Source: Hoeflea_A sp039025395 (lineage in GTDB: Bacteria; Pseudomonadota; Alphaproteobacteria; Rhizobiales; Rhizobiaceae). From it: DNA of 64,000 nucleotides. Shown here in pieces: positions 16,598 to 26,800 of the stretch (positions within the stretch are counted from its first letter, which is position 1; each line of letters opens with the position of its first letter). The stretch is from contig JBCCOK010000023.1 in the NCBI GenBank assembly GCA_039025395.1, forward strand, positions 1 through 64,000. Direction: 5' to 3'. A program made the position numbers and the translations under genes. The notes beneath the pieces were generated by a model. It ran no database searches and had not been told where the DNA came from. It saw only the letters and a program-made list of their open reading frames with translations.

Positions 16598-17533
16598 ATG
16601 ATATTTATACAAAGCATGAAAGACAAACATCTTATTGGCTCGGATCTAAACCTTCTGCTTATCTTCAACGCGATCTGGCGCGAGCGGAGTATCACCAGAG
16701 CAGCAGCTTGGCTGCGGGTGACACAGCCCGCTGTCAGCCATGCGCTTGGAAGACTTCGAACCCTGACTGATGATCCACTTTTCGTAAAAGGCGGGGCGGG
16801 CGTCGTGCCAACCCCGCGTGCGGAACAGATGGCTGAGGATGTGCAAGCAGCGCTCGATCACGCCGTTGGCGCGTTTCAACCTCGCGATGGTTTCGATCCG
16901 ACGACAGCCAAAGCAATCGTGCGCCTTGGGCTCACGGACTATGCGACCTCGGTCGTGTTACCACCGGTCATGCGTGCTTTGAAGGAAGTGGCAACGGGCG
17001 TTGAAATCAGGGGGATCGCGATAGACGCCCGGAACCCTTTAACCGATTTGGACAATCAGGTGGTTGATCTGGTGTTCAGCCCGTTGAGTGATGTGCCCGA
17101 GCGGTTTTCTCATGAGTCTATACTTCAGGAAAAACTTGTATGCGTTGCCGATGATACTGGCGACCTGCCCGGTGACATGTCGCTGGAGTTCTACCTTTCC
17201 CGGCCACATCTGGTGATCAGTTACACGGGCGACCCACAATCCTGGAGTGACAGGCTTCTTGCGCAAATGGGAAAGTCGCGTGAGATTGGCCTCGTTGTGC
17301 CCCATGGCCTCGCGGTGGGCGAGAGCCTTCGTGGCTCGGGCATGATCGCCACCCTCATAGAAGGTGTCGCGCACCGTATATCGAAGCGTGGCGGGCTGCG
17401 CATTTACGATCATCCGCTCGAAGAACGCAGCATGACGACCAATCAGATTTGGCATAGACGGCTTGACGCCGATCCCTTCCATCGATGGTTTCGTGAACTG
17501 GTCACGCAGGTGCACCAAACACCGGTGTCTTAA
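16598..17533 (+). CDS. LysR-family transcriptional regulator (NodD/NahR-like)
   Basis: A 311-residue LysR regulator. The winged HTH (about 15-70) reads LNLLLIFNAIWRERSITRAAAWLRVTQPAVSHALGRLR, the pattern of the NodD/NahR/SyrM branch. The effector domain follows. The ATG at 16616 is an equally plausible start. Divergent placement against the aldo/keto reductase suggests control of that gene. A stem-loop followed by a T-rich run lies just after the stop codon. Confidence 0.85.
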   Translation: MIFIQSMKDKHLIGSDLNLLLIFNAIWRERSITRAAAWLRVTQPAVSHALGRLRTLTDDPLFVKGGAGVVPTPRAEQMAEDVQAALDHAVGAFQPRDGFDPTTAKAIVRLGLTDYATSVVLPPVMRALKEVATGVEIRGIAIDARNPLTDLDNQVVDLVFSPLSDVPERFSHESILQEKLVCVADDTGDLPGDMSLEFYLSRPHLVISYTGDPQSWSDRLLAQMGKSREIGLVVPHGLAVGESLRGSGMIATLIEGVAHRISKRGGLRIYDHPLEERSMTTNQIWHRRLDADPFHRWFRELVTQVHQTPVS

Positions 17534-17557
17534 AGACTGAGCTATCAGTTTTTGTTT
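17533..17557 (+). terminator. Stem-loop with T-rich tail after the LysR gene
   Basis: An ACTGA/TCAGT stem (17536-17540 and 17545-17549) around a 4-nt loop extends to about 8 pairs with flanking A and T bases, followed by TTTTTGTTTT. It starts right at the LysR stop codon and fits a weak intrinsic terminator. Confidence 0.5.
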
Positions 17558-17730
17558 TCGTGAACGGATGGAACCGAAAGGCAAATCGGCGCCACCCATC
17601 GGGACGCGCCGCAATCGGCTCGACGGTTGTTGCTGGCGGGCGTTCAACTGGCTGGAAAATGCTGAAGCAGCGAAGCAACGGGCGATCGCGGGGGTCTCAA
17701 CTATTCGCAAGATGACATGCTGAAATTCTT

Positions 17731-19077
17731 TCAGTCTTTTGCAAGCAGATAATCCGCCACCGCCTGATAGGCCGGCAACGACGTCGGGTCGATCAAACCG
17801 TTCTGGGCTTGAGGAAATGAGGCAAAGCGGACGATCACCATCTCGGCGGTGGGGTCTACATAGATCGTTTGACCGTGCACGCCGCGTGCCGCAAATGCAC
17901 CGTGATCGTTGTGCAGGATCCACCACTGGCTGGTGTAGCTGGCGCCGGGAAGCGTCGGAAAGCCATTGCCGAACTTGCCGCGGTCTCCGCCGGCGCGAAT
18001 CCTACGCACGACTTCCGCAGGGAACAGGCGCTGTCCGTTGATAACGCCCTCGTTGAGCATCAACTGTCCGATGCGTCCGAGGTCCCGCAGACCGGCCGTG
18101 AGACCACCGCCAGCGAAGGCAACGCCCTTGCCGTCGACTGTCTGATAGGCGTCTTGTTCCGCGCCCATCCTGCGCCAAAGCAGTTCAGATGTAAGTTCGG
18201 TAACTGATTTGCCGGACAGGCGGGAGATGATCCAGCCGAGCATGTCCGAGTTGATCGTCTTGTAGTGGAACTCAGTGCCGTGATCGCCCTCTGGTGCAAC
18301 CTGTTGAAGGTATTCCCAATAACCGTCCGGGCCCTGATAGTCTTGCGATTTGGGCAGCGGGCTGGCTGCAGCCGAATAGAGCCATATATCGGCGTTCGGG
18401 TCGGCGTAGTCTTCCGAATACTTGACACCGGTGGTCATATCCATCACCTGGCGCACCGTTGCGTTGGCAAATGCGCTATCACCGATTTCTGGAATGACGT
18501 CTGCCACGAGGGACGTGTCGTCCAACTGGCCTTCGGCAACCATGATCTCGGCCAATAGACCGGTGATCGATTTGGTCATCGACATGGCAGCGTGTTTACC
18601 GTCTTGGTGTAGGCACCCGAAATAGCGCTCGTAAACGACACGGTTCTTGTGCAGGATCAGGATGCCGTCCGTGTAATTTGCCAACAGCGATTGCGCCCAG
18701 GTCATACTGACCTGAGCGTCCATGGGCATAAATGTGAGCGCGTCGATGGCGGCCCGCTCGGCCGCAAATTCCAGCGGGTTCAGATAATCGAGCGGAATCG
18801 GTGCCCCGAGACCGCGGCTGATTTGTCGGGTCGGAAGAAACTCTCGCAAATGGCAGACTGACCAGCGCAGTTTGGGAAAACTGAAATAGTTTGAGTCCGG
18901 CTGCTCAATCAGTCTGTCCCGCGGCGGTGGAAATCCCTGCATCCATCCCATATTGCGCGGGTCGGATTCAATCGCATCAAGCGTTTCCAATTGCTGCGCC
19001 ATGGCTGGAGCGTGTGCGAGGACCGCGGCGACGAGAACCGGAATGAACCTGGAACTTAAGTGCAAATGTTTGAGCAT
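17731..19077 (-). CDS. Secreted serine beta-lactamase-family hydrolase (NylB-like)
   Basis: A protein of about 448 residues of the class-C beta-lactamase/esterase superfamily with an export signal (LVAAVLAHAPAMAQ). The SxxK active site is in AMSMTKSITG and the YxN motif in YKTINSDML. The surrounding sequence, including the conserved YFGCLHQDGKHAA lead-in, resembles 6-aminohexanoate-dimer hydrolases and related peptidases/esterases. Real substrates are probably esters, amides or peptidoglycan-like molecules in the periplasm. The ATG at 19077 is preferred over an in-frame TTG at 19086. It lies 51 bp downstream of the porin gene on the same strand and may be co-transcribed. Confidence 0.8.
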   Translation of the reverse strand: MLKHLHLSSRFIPVLVAAVLAHAPAMAQQLETLDAIESDPRNMGWMQGFPPPRDRLIEQPDSNYFSFPKLRWSVCHLREFLPTRQISRGLGAPIPLDYLNPLEFAAERAAIDALTFMPMDAQVSMTWAQSLLANYTDGILILHKNRVVYERYFGCLHQDGKHAAMSMTKSITGLLAEIMVAEGQLDDTSLVADVIPEIGDSAFANATVRQVMDMTTGVKYSEDYADPNADIWLYSAAASPLPKSQDYQGPDGYWEYLQQVAPEGDHGTEFHYKTINSDMLGWIISRLSGKSVTELTSELLWRRMGAEQDAYQTVDGKGVAFAGGGLTAGLRDLGRIGQLMLNEGVINGQRLFPAEVVRRIRAGGDRGKFGNGFPTLPGASYTSQWWILHNDHGAFAARGVHGQTIYVDPTAEMVIVRFASFPQAQNGLIDPTSLPAYQAVADYLLAKD

Positions 19078-19128
19078 GTTCAGCAACCTGTCGATCTGTG
19101 TTTGTGTGCCTGCGCGTTCAAAAATCCA

Positions 19129-20562
19129 TCAGTAATTGATCACAACGTTGACGAAGCCGCCGTACCAGACCGGCAGATCACGACCTGCCGCCTGATCGAG
19201 ACCCGTGCCGGGTATTGATGCGCTGACTCCAAGGTTCAGAAAGGTGTTCGGGTTGATGATCCTGTTATATTCTAGGAAAAAATCATCCGCGAGATGCGGA
19301 TCGGTCACGCCTGCCACGATGTTATCGCCGCCCGCTATCTCGAATCGCGTGGCCTGGCCGAACTGGATCGGGCTGCGCAATTCGTTCGCACGGATGTGCG
19401 CATAGCGCAGCGTCCACGTGTCTTTCACCGTCGGCTTGACACTCATGGCCAACTCTTGTGCCTGGACGTTGGAATTGATGAAGGTCATCGACGACTTCGA
19501 ACCTGTTGCCCATGTACTGGGCGAACCGTCATAATAAAGCGGGTCAAACCGCTCTTGGCGTTGCGTTTTGGGATCATCGCCGGAAAAGGTCTTGTAAGTA
19601 TAGGTGAGTGAGGGTGTCCATGGACGCTGTGTCCAGGTGTGGCCGGCCTGGAAACGCCCCGCCCATGCTTGCATGGCATAGTTGCTGTTCCATTCCCAAG
19701 CCGCATCAACGCTGACAAAACTGGACCCATATTCGCTGGCGATTGGATTGGTGCGGGCATATAGGTTGATTACGTTGAGACCCTCGCGAGCGCCCGGGAT
19801 CACGGTCGGAGGGCCGATCCCGCCCGGCGCGGCTTTCGGATAGGCGTTGTCTGAGTTGAGGACATAGGCATAGGTTCCGCCAACATATCCGCCTGCCGGG
19901 CTGTTGTAACGCAGGTCGTACCCGGCCAGTCTGTTCTTGTTATCGGTATCAGGAATCTCGTTTGGATCGAGATAGAACGCAGTGCTCATCCAGTCCTCAA
20001 AGCCAAGGCGGGCCAGCACGGCCATGTCCCATGCTTTTCTTGGTCCGAATTTGAGCGCTCCGCGGTCAAATCCGCTGGAACCACCATTTGCGATCAGCAT
20101 GCCTGTTCCGAACCTGGCTTCCCTCGGGCCTGCTGAAACATCAATCTCCCAAGCCTCGTTGAACTGCCTGAAATAGCCGAGGTAGCCTTCTTCAAGCGTC
20201 ACCCGGCCGTTATCGCCGAAATCGTAGGCATCGTTGTTTTGAGTGTAGGACGCGACGATAGACACCTTTCCGTAAAGGTTGGCATCGTCAGGCAAACCGT
20301 ACTCGAAACTGATGCCTGGTTTAAGGTAATACTCAATCCAACCCTTATCGGGATCATAGTCTGCGCTCGCAGCAAATATATCTGCGAGGTCCCAAAACAG
20401 GTCGCCTTCGCCAACGGTGTTGATACCGGCTTGAAAGTGGCCTTTGATCATCAGTGATCCATTGTCGAACAGGGCCATTCGATCAGGCTGTTGCGCAATG
20501 GTCGGAAGCACAACGAAGTATGTTGCAGCCGCTAACACTGCCGCTATGGTATTTTTTAACAA
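19129..20562 (-). CDS. Alginate-export-family outer-membrane porin
   Basis: A 477-residue outer-membrane beta-barrel protein. It has an export signal (LKNTIAAVLAAATYFVVLPTIAQ), many short amphipathic strands with alternating aromatics (WIEYYLKPGISFEYGL; AAWEWNSNYAMQAWAGRF), and ends VNVVINY with the terminal aromatic required for barrel insertion. The pattern matches AlgE-like alginate-export proteins, which are 18-stranded channels. No alginate biosynthesis genes are nearby, so it probably takes up or exports another anionic or oligomeric compound. The start is a TTG (20562) preceded by AAGGGCAG. It is followed by the secreted hydrolase gene. Confidence 0.75.
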   Translation of the reverse strand: MLKNTIAAVLAAATYFVVLPTIAQQPDRMALFDNGSLMIKGHFQAGINTVGEGDLFWDLADIFAASADYDPDKGWIEYYLKPGISFEYGLPDDANLYGKVSIVASYTQNNDAYDFGDNGRVTLEEGYLGYFRQFNEAWEIDVSAGPREARFGTGMLIANGGSSGFDRGALKFGPRKAWDMAVLARLGFEDWMSTAFYLDPNEIPDTDNKNRLAGYDLRYNSPAGGYVGGTYAYVLNSDNAYPKAAPGGIGPPTVIPGAREGLNVINLYARTNPIASEYGSSFVSVDAAWEWNSNYAMQAWAGRFQAGHTWTQRPWTPSLTYTYKTFSGDDPKTQRQERFDPLYYDGSPSTWATGSKSSMTFINSNVQAQELAMSVKPTVKDTWTLRYAHIRANELRSPIQFGQATRFEIAGGDNIVAGVTDPHLADDFFLEYNRIINPNTFLNLGVSASIPGTGLDQAAGRDLPVWYGGFVNVVINY

Positions 20563-20571
20563 ATCGCTGCC

Positions 20572-20591
20572 CTTGAATTCGCCAATTCAAG
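20572..20591. promoter_or_regulatory. Inverted repeat just upstream of the porin start
   Basis: A perfect 8-bp inverted repeat, CTTGAATT / AATTCAAG with a 4-bp spacer, sits 10 bp upstream of the porin start codon, in the leader. The half-site TTCAAGCT recurs near 20616. It could be an operator or an RNA hairpin affecting translation. The remaining leader up to the adhesin stop (20848) shows no other feature. Confidence 0.3.
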
Positions 20592-20847
20592 CTTCCCTTG
20601 GCAGGAACCAGACCATTCAAGCTAGCGCGGTAATGTTCCAACTCAACATCGGCCGGCACATGTGGTGCAAAATTCTCGATCCACCCGCGCCACTGACGGA
20701 TTTCGAGGCGAGCCAAACAAATGAGAGATTCCAGCGCAAATCGCCATGGGTTTCGACACCCAGCCCGTGAACGTTGTCATGCTTTGCTTACGGAACGCGT
20801 ATTTGCCTTTGCGTCTCGGGCGCCGGTGGCCGCAAAAGACTTGGAGG

Positions 20848-23800
20848 TTATGCCACGAAGACGTCCGAGAGCGTGAAATCGACCACCGCGCGGTCGATCT
20901 CCGTTCCGCGCCCGGAGTTCTCGGAAAACGCGGCAATTTCCAGCCGGTAATCATCGGCTGTCAAGGGATCGGGCGGGTTGAAAAAGTTGCCGTTGCGGTC
21001 CCCGAACAGTGCATAGGGTTCAACATTTTCTATGCGGTCGGACACCAGGTTTCCTTGGCTGTCGTAGAGCGCCAGCCGCACCGATTCAGCGCCTTCGACA
21101 TCAACGCGCACCGAGAGATTGTCACCAGGTGTATTGGCTGGCGTCAGATTGGCGCCGGGTAGGATTTCCGCAATGATATCATCCGAAACCGTATCCACCA
21201 GGAATACGCCAAAGGATTCGCTTGGTGTACTGTCGTCGGCAATCACGAAGTCGAGCGTCGTTTCTTCCACCAGTTCTCCGCCTGCCCGATCGCCCGAATA
21301 GGCCTTGGCGGTGATACTATATGCACCCTCGGGCAATGGCTTGCGGGGATCAAAGAAGTCGCCGCGCCGGTCACCGAACAGCGCGTAAGGCTCGACGTTC
21401 TCGGTGCGTGAAAACAGGATGTTGCCATCCGCGTCCGCGATCGACAGCGTCATGGATTCGACCGAAGCCTCGCCCAGCCAGTCAGCGACGATCGACGTCG
21501 AGAAAGAGGAGGTGGATCCGCGGTCGACGGTCTCGCCCTGTGTGATCGATGCGACGGTCTCATCCGTCCGCGTGTTTACAAGGGTGAAAGCGAAGTTGCC
21601 CGTCGGGTCTTCAAGCGGCTCAATCGTAAGATTGACCGTCGCGGTCGTCGACAGGTCGCCGTCCGATATGGAGTAGACAAAGGAGTCCGTTCCCGAGGCG
21701 TCCGGGTCGGGCCGGTAGGTAAAGCTGCCGTCGGGACCGAAATCAAGCTCGCCCTTGCCGGCACCTGAAACCAGCGACGCCGTGAGCGTATCGCCATCGA
21801 TGTCGCTGTCATTCAACAGCACATTGTCGCTGAGTTCCGATCCGGCATCGGCCTCGTAAAAGTCGTCCAGCGCGACGGGCGCATCATTGAGACCGGAGAT
21901 TTCGACGGTGACCTCGCCGATGTCCTGTCCGCCATTGCTGTCGCTGATCGTGTAGAGGAACGTGTCAGTGCCAGTCTCGTCGTCGTCGAGCGCGTCGAAA
22001 CTGCCATTCGGATCGTAGCGAATGTCGCCGTTTTCCAGGATGGTGACGATGCCGGTCGTTGCGGTCGTATCCAGTTCAAGCAGGCTGATGACATCGCCAT
22101 CCGGATCGACATCATTGGCCAGCAGATCGGCGATGACGAAAGCCGTTTCTTCTTCGGTTTCAAAGCCCGCGCCTGCGTCATCGATTGCTGTTGGCGCGTC
22201 ATTGACGCCGGAGATTGTCGCGGTCGCGGTATTGGCAACCGATGCGATCCCGTCGGTTACATCATAGTTGATTGTCAGCAGGAGCGACGCATCCGCCTCC
22301 AGATCCTCGAACTGACCATCACCGATCGAGAAAACACCGGTTTCCGGGTCGGTGGTTGCCGATACAACGCGTCCATCATCCGCGGTGACGAGGACATTTT
22401 CAACGTCGAGATCGTCCCCGTCCTGATCAAAGACAAACAGAGGGTCGAGCAGGTTCACCGTGCGGCCCGTCTCATCCTCGCCAAAACCCGCCGTGAGCGC
22501 AGAGACCTCCGGACTCTGGTTTGGGGCCTCGTTGACGGTAAAGGTCACGGTGGCTCTGTCGGTTCCGCCTTTTCCGTCCATGACATCGTAGATGAAGGTG
22601 TCGGTTCCTGCGAAATCGTCGGTCGGTGCGTAGGTGAACGTCCCGTCCGCATTGAGTTCCAGAACGCCGTTATCCACATCATCCACGAGCAAGACCGACA
22701 GCGTGTCACCATCCACATCTGCATCGGCGCCGTTGCTATTGTCTTCCAGCACAGAGCCTGAGACCGAACCGCCTTCGTCAACGGAAAACGCATCTGCAAA
22801 GGCCACCGGCGCATCGTTTTGCCCCTGGACGGTAACGATTGCGGATGCTGGCGTCGTATTGATCCCGTCGGTGATGTCGTAATTCACCGTCAGTGTCACA
22901 TCGGTACCTTGCGCGAGATCGTCAAACCCGTCGGGCGTGATTTGCAGCGTCTCGTTCAAAAGCTCGGTTATGTCTGTCAGAGGACGGCCATCCGATGCGG
23001 TCACGGTGGCCCCGATCACGCTGAGCAGATCGCCATCACTGTCCGTGGCCCCTGAAAGAAGGTCAAGGGCGAAAGGATCGTCATCCTCTGTGACAGTCAG
23101 GTTGAGTGTGCCGGGCACGGGTGGGCTGTTTTCAGGCTCATCGTCCGTCACCGTGCTGCTGCCATCCGGCGCAATATTGAATTGCAGGTCGTCTGGCAGC
23201 CCCTCGACTTGAACATCGGCCGTGTCGAGACCGATAAGTGTTCCAGCCTCGAAAAGGTCGAAGACCGCGTCAGGCGGCGGTGCATAGTCGTCGATGAACC
23301 GGATTTGCACCGTCGCAGCCGATAGATCGAGCGTCCCGGTCACAACCAACTTGTCAAAACTGCCAGCGTCTTCCCCGCCGATTTCTACGATTAGATCGCC
23401 TTCGATGGTTGCATTGCCAGTGATGGTCAGCGTTCCCGGGCTGAAGCCTGGCGCGATGATCGCACCGGGATCCGCATCTAGATCGCCGATCGTACCGGCA
23501 CCTGCGAGTTCGCCCCCCGCGGCTACCTTTACGATGCCGGTGAACTGCGCATCGCCATCGCCGGTATTGTCCAGTTCGAGCTTTGTTGTTGGCCCAACGG
23601 CAATCTCAGCGGCGGAGAGCACGGCATCCGCTCCTGTGGTGCCGTCAATGACCAGTGTGACGCCGGTTCCTAGAACGACCTTGGTCGCTCCAGGGGCAAA
23701 CGTATCCTGAAGGCGAATGATACGTTCAGCTGACCCAACGGCTTGCGGGTTATCGATGCCCGCGCGAAACTCCACAGTTTCAAAGCTCCTAAAGGACCCG

Positions 23801-26800
23801 GCTGCCGAGAACACATCGTCTCGTGGCAGCAGGTTACCTTCGTCCGAACCGCTACCGGAGCTTGCGTCTCGGTCATCTCCGGTCAGCAACTCGACAATCA
23901 AAAGATCATCGCCTGTACCACCGTCGACATTTTGGGGCACGTTTGCACCAACCGCGTGGAGGAATGTATCGGCGCCGCCGCCGAGAAAGACGTCGCCGAA
24001 GAGGTTTCCAGTATTGGCGACCTTTTGCGTGCCTGCATTTCCGAGTATCGAAGTCCCGTTGGCATCGATTGTGCCGCCATTGATCAGCGTGTCGCCATCG
24101 CCAAGTTGAACGCCCACGGATGCTTGGCCGCGAGCGATCACGTTGCTGATCAGGCCGTCGCGCACCTCGTAGTCTACCTCGAAAGGATTTTCCGGAGGGC
24201 TTGGCTCTTCCCCATCCTCGGGTTCTGATTCTTGTGCCGTGAGGATAATCGTGTTCCCGCCGGTACTAGTTAGCCCGATCGCCCCGATACCCTCTACATC
24301 AATCTGTGCCCGAGGGAGCAAACCTCCAAACTCGGTCGCGATGTTCACTCCGAAACTTATTGATTCCAAAGGATTGGCGAAACCACCGGAAAGGTTTTCG
24401 AAATCAGGAATGCTTTGTTCACCGCGGCCCAGCAGCACAGTGTTCTGGCCGCCTTCCAGCCGCATGCCCACCGTATCATTCTGGTCAGGCAAAATGCTGC
24501 CCTTCACTTCGATATCGCTCAGCACGGTGACTTTCTGGTTGCCTTGTGTGCCCACGACCAAACCGGTGGCGCCTGCACCCTGACCATCGGCAAAAATTCC
24601 TCCGATCACCTGAATATCGCGCACATCCGAGCGGAACTCGACACCGACAGAATTTTCGCCCTCAACAGACACCGAGACCGGCCGATTCAAGCCAAAAGCA
24701 CCATTGTCACCGAGATTGTATTCCAGTGAAATCGGTTCAGGTCCTGCAGCATCGGGCGCGTTGACAACGACCCCCCGCGCATTTTCACCAGTTGCGGAAA
24801 TGAACCGGGACAGTTCCAGTATGAGCTCGGTGGGCTGATCATCGCCGATTTCGATCTCTACCCCGGTTGCGTTTTTGCCGCTCACTTCAATCTTCGGATC
24901 GGTCTTCCCTGTAAATCCGTGCCGGAATTCGAACAGCGCCTGCGGTGCCGCCGTGTCGACAGTCATTGAGACGCCTGTCGCGTCGTCGCCGGTTACGAAA
25001 ATCTGGCCATCATTGAGGATCTTTTCAGTCACCCCATCGACCGAGGCTTTGGCCTCGATCCCCGTGGCGCCGGGTCCCGTTACGTCGATGAAGCCCGAAT
25101 TCAACACGTCGATCCCGTCGGTGAAGGCGCCTATGCCCACGATCGGCGCGCCGTCGCCGGTCCCGTTATCGGGTTCGACCGTGAGTCCCTTTTCAGCTTG
25201 CGCGTTGGTGTATTTCAGGCGCGAAACCTCCGGGATCTCGTCCTCTGGCAATCCTTCGGTCTCCACCTCGAAGATGCCATTGCCCGCTTGAATATTGGTG
25301 CTTTGGGTGACCGTAAAGTTCCCCAACAGCTCCATGGCCGGCCCTTCTCCGGACCGCTCCAGAACGGCGTTACCCTCGGTCGCATCCGCAGGATCGGACA
25401 GTGTGATCTGTCCGGTGGTTGCCGTGGCGCGCAAACCGCCGCCAATCAAGCCGGATGCGGTGAAAATCAACTGGGAGTCGGTCGCATCGATATAGCGCAG
25501 CGCCTCGCTATCGGATGCAATAACAGCGCTCGGTCCAAGAGATGCCTTGTCGCCAATCTCAACAACAAAGGGTCCCGTCGCCCCGCGCCCATCGACGCCA
25601 AGCGCCTTTTGGGTCTCAACCGTGGCAAAAATCGTGCCCCGGATATCGCCTTCGTTTTGCACCGTGCCGCTGGTGGACAAAAACAGGATCGATCCGTCAA
25701 TCAGGCCGATACTATTCGCATCCTGGCCTCCGCGATTGATGATCGTTGCGCTGCTTTCGGGTCCATCCACCAAAATCGCTACGGGAAAAGGATCATCCTC
25801 GGACCGTTCGGCGGACGGTCTGCTCAGGACCTTTCCGTTGTTGTCAAAGGTGACATCGGTTCCGCCGAAATGTACCACGACCCCGTCGCTAACCAGCTCA
25901 CCGCTCGCAGTGTTGACAATCGTGCCGCTGGCCTCACCCCCGGTGAGATGCGCGAGAATTGCAGGCTGATAGCTGCCAGAAAACGTTGACGGATCAAGCG
26001 GATCGAGAGGTCCGCCAAAGCTCGCTTCCGTCTCGATCCGGCCGGAGTTGGTCAGATTGCCTGTGGACGGGCCGACGAGTTGACCCGCCGTGGCTTCATC
26101 AGACTCTTCCAAGGCCAATTGAAACAGGTTTTCCTGCTGCACCAAGAAATCCGGTGCCGTTTGCGACAGAAGCGGAAAAACCGCCGAAGCGACAGGCAAA
26201 TCACGGCCCACCCCGCCCAGTTGAACAGCAATGGAATTGGCGCCCGTGGTCACGATGGTGTCGCCGGCTTGGTTTTCTATCCGTACTTCGCTTCCGGAGG
26301 CGATCACGCCTGGGCTCAATATGCCCTCCGTCCGAACCGCGCCACTGTTTACAAAGCTGTAATCGTTGCCAAAAAACGCGGCAGCCGGAGAGATCTCGCC
26401 CTTGGTCAGGATGCGGCCGCCAGAGGCGTTGCTGAAAGAGTTTTCATCACCAACTCCGCTCAGACCGATCCCCAGCGCGCCCTCGAGAGTTATGGCGCCG
26501 CCATTGACAAAAGTGCCGTTGTCCATCGTCAGATCGACACCGTCGGAAAAGCGACCCTGTACCGTGATTGCGGCTTCGGTAAAAATGTCAGGCGCCTGCG
26601 CGAAGTCCTGCTCGAGTTCCTCGTTCACCGAAAAGACCACAAGGCCAGAGGATTCCTCGCCTGTCGTGGTAACCGTTAACTCCGGCCCCAGATCGATATC
26701 CTGCCTATCGCCTTGCAGTTGCAGGGCATTGGCAAGTCTGCCGCTGCTCGTAATCGTCGCCCCGCCTTCGCCAATTCCTGTGCCGATCGAAATGAAATTG

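Noticed and set aside
17039..17926. 295-codon minus-strand ORF over the LysR gene and beyond
   Set aside because: Antisense to a clear LysR regulator and with no recognisable protein pattern.
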